NCBI GenBank assembly: GCA_023390055.1
Contig: JAEWDP010000035.1
Coordinates: forward strand, 1-13,663
DNA length: 13,663 nt
DNA from: Pseudomonadota bacterium
Lineage (GTDB): Bacteria > Pseudomonadota > Alphaproteobacteria > Rhizobiales > Rhizobiaceae
Reading direction: 5' to 3'
Positions 13,402 to 13,663 of this stretch are shown here, in pieces. The notes below the pieces were generated by a model. The model saw only the letters and a list, made by a program, of their open reading frames with translations. It was not told the origin of the DNA and did no database searches. The position numbers and the translations under genes are program-made. Each line of letters opens with the position of its first letter. Within the stretch, counting starts at the first letter, position 1.

Positions 13402-13663
13402 ATGAAGAAGACACTGGCGGCGATCACCGTCGCATTTTCCGCATGTCTGGCGACCAGCGTTTCGGCTCAGTCCCTGACTGTCGGCTTTTCACAGATCGGT
13501 TCGGAATCGGGCTGGCGTGCGGCCGAAACGGCCGTCACCAAGCAGGAAGCCGAAAAACGCGGTATCGATCTCAAATTTGCTGATGCACAGCAGAAGCAGG
13601 AAAACCAGATCAAGGCAATCCGTGGCTTCATTGCACAAGGTGTCGATGCCATCCTGATAGCAC
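13402..13663 (+). CDS. Sugar ABC transporter substrate-binding protein, YtfQ type, cut by right edge
   Basis: The first 87 residues are present. A Sec signal peptide ends at VSA (20-22) before Gln23. The mature start, LTVGFSQIGSESGWRAAET, and the following QQKQENQIKAIRGFIAQGVD closely match E. coli YtfQ, the galactofuranose-binding protein, as I recall it. Rhizobial members of this group serve arabinose or galactose importers. Full length is usually about 315-330 residues, so roughly three quarters is missing. GGGAGG lies seven nt before the ATG. ATPase and permease genes probably follow to the right. The divergent arrangement with the catabolic operon suggests the same sugar induces both. 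The family is clear, the ligand is not. Confidence 0.9.
   Translation, partial: MKKTLAAITVAFSACLATSVSAQSLTVGFSQIGSESGWRAAETAVTKQEAEKRGIDLKFADAQQKQENQIKAIRGFIAQGVDAILIA

Noticed and set aside
1..13663. Mobile element, phage, toxin-antitoxin, CRISPR or RNA genes
   Set aside because: No transposase, integrase, terminal repeats, spaced direct repeats or tRNA/rRNA-like segments were seen on either strand.

Overview
The window looks like chromosomal or chromid DNA of an alphaproteobacterium of the Rhizobiales, probably Rhizobiaceae. The main evidence is a ChvE-type sugar-binding protein with GguA and GguB transporter proteins and a GguC-type protein, the set known from Agrobacterium. The class B penicillin-binding protein and the Tat-lipoprotein L,D-transpeptidase fit the same group. 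I see no insertion sequence, phage gene, tRNA, rRNA or CRISPR array. The strand is almost fully used by ordinary genes.

Left part (1-5012). A class B penicillin-binding protein of the FtsI/PBP3 type runs off the left edge on the minus strand. Across a 523-bp spacer, an L,D-transpeptidase of the cell wall reads rightward. Next comes a leftward pair: an HpcH/HpaI-type 2-keto-3-deoxy acid aldolase followed by an overlapping MarR-family regulator. A 32-bp near-perfect palindrome lies on their apparent promoter. A J-domain protein with a TTG start and a PAP2-type membrane phosphatase follow, both leftward.

Right part (5308-13083). Six leftward genes form a tight sugar operon. In transcription order they are a GguC/AraD1-type protein, a Gfo/Idh-type L-arabinose/D-galactose 1-dehydrogenase, an IlvD/Edd-type aldonic acid dehydratase, the binding protein ChvE, the ATPase GguA and the permease GguB. 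The likely flow is: sugar (L-arabinose, and probably D-galactose or D-fucose) is captured by ChvE and imported by GguAB. It is then oxidised at C1, dehydrated to a 2-keto-3-deoxy acid, and passed on by GguC. No lactonase, final semialdehyde dehydrogenase or operon regulator is visible here. Hairpins sit between the dehydratase and chvE genes and between chvE and gguA, where they could set unequal expression.

Far right (13084-13663). A 318-bp divergent control region separates the operon from a rightward, right-truncated gene for a YtfQ-type sugar-binding protein, probably the first gene of a second ABC importer. Two related operator-like palindromes sit at the two apparent promoters; one fits the FadR-subfamily GntR consensus exactly. 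A shared regulator of both units is the most useful hypothesis from this window. I do not see a radically new system: the interesting content is the arrangement and regulation of sugar-acid catabolism.
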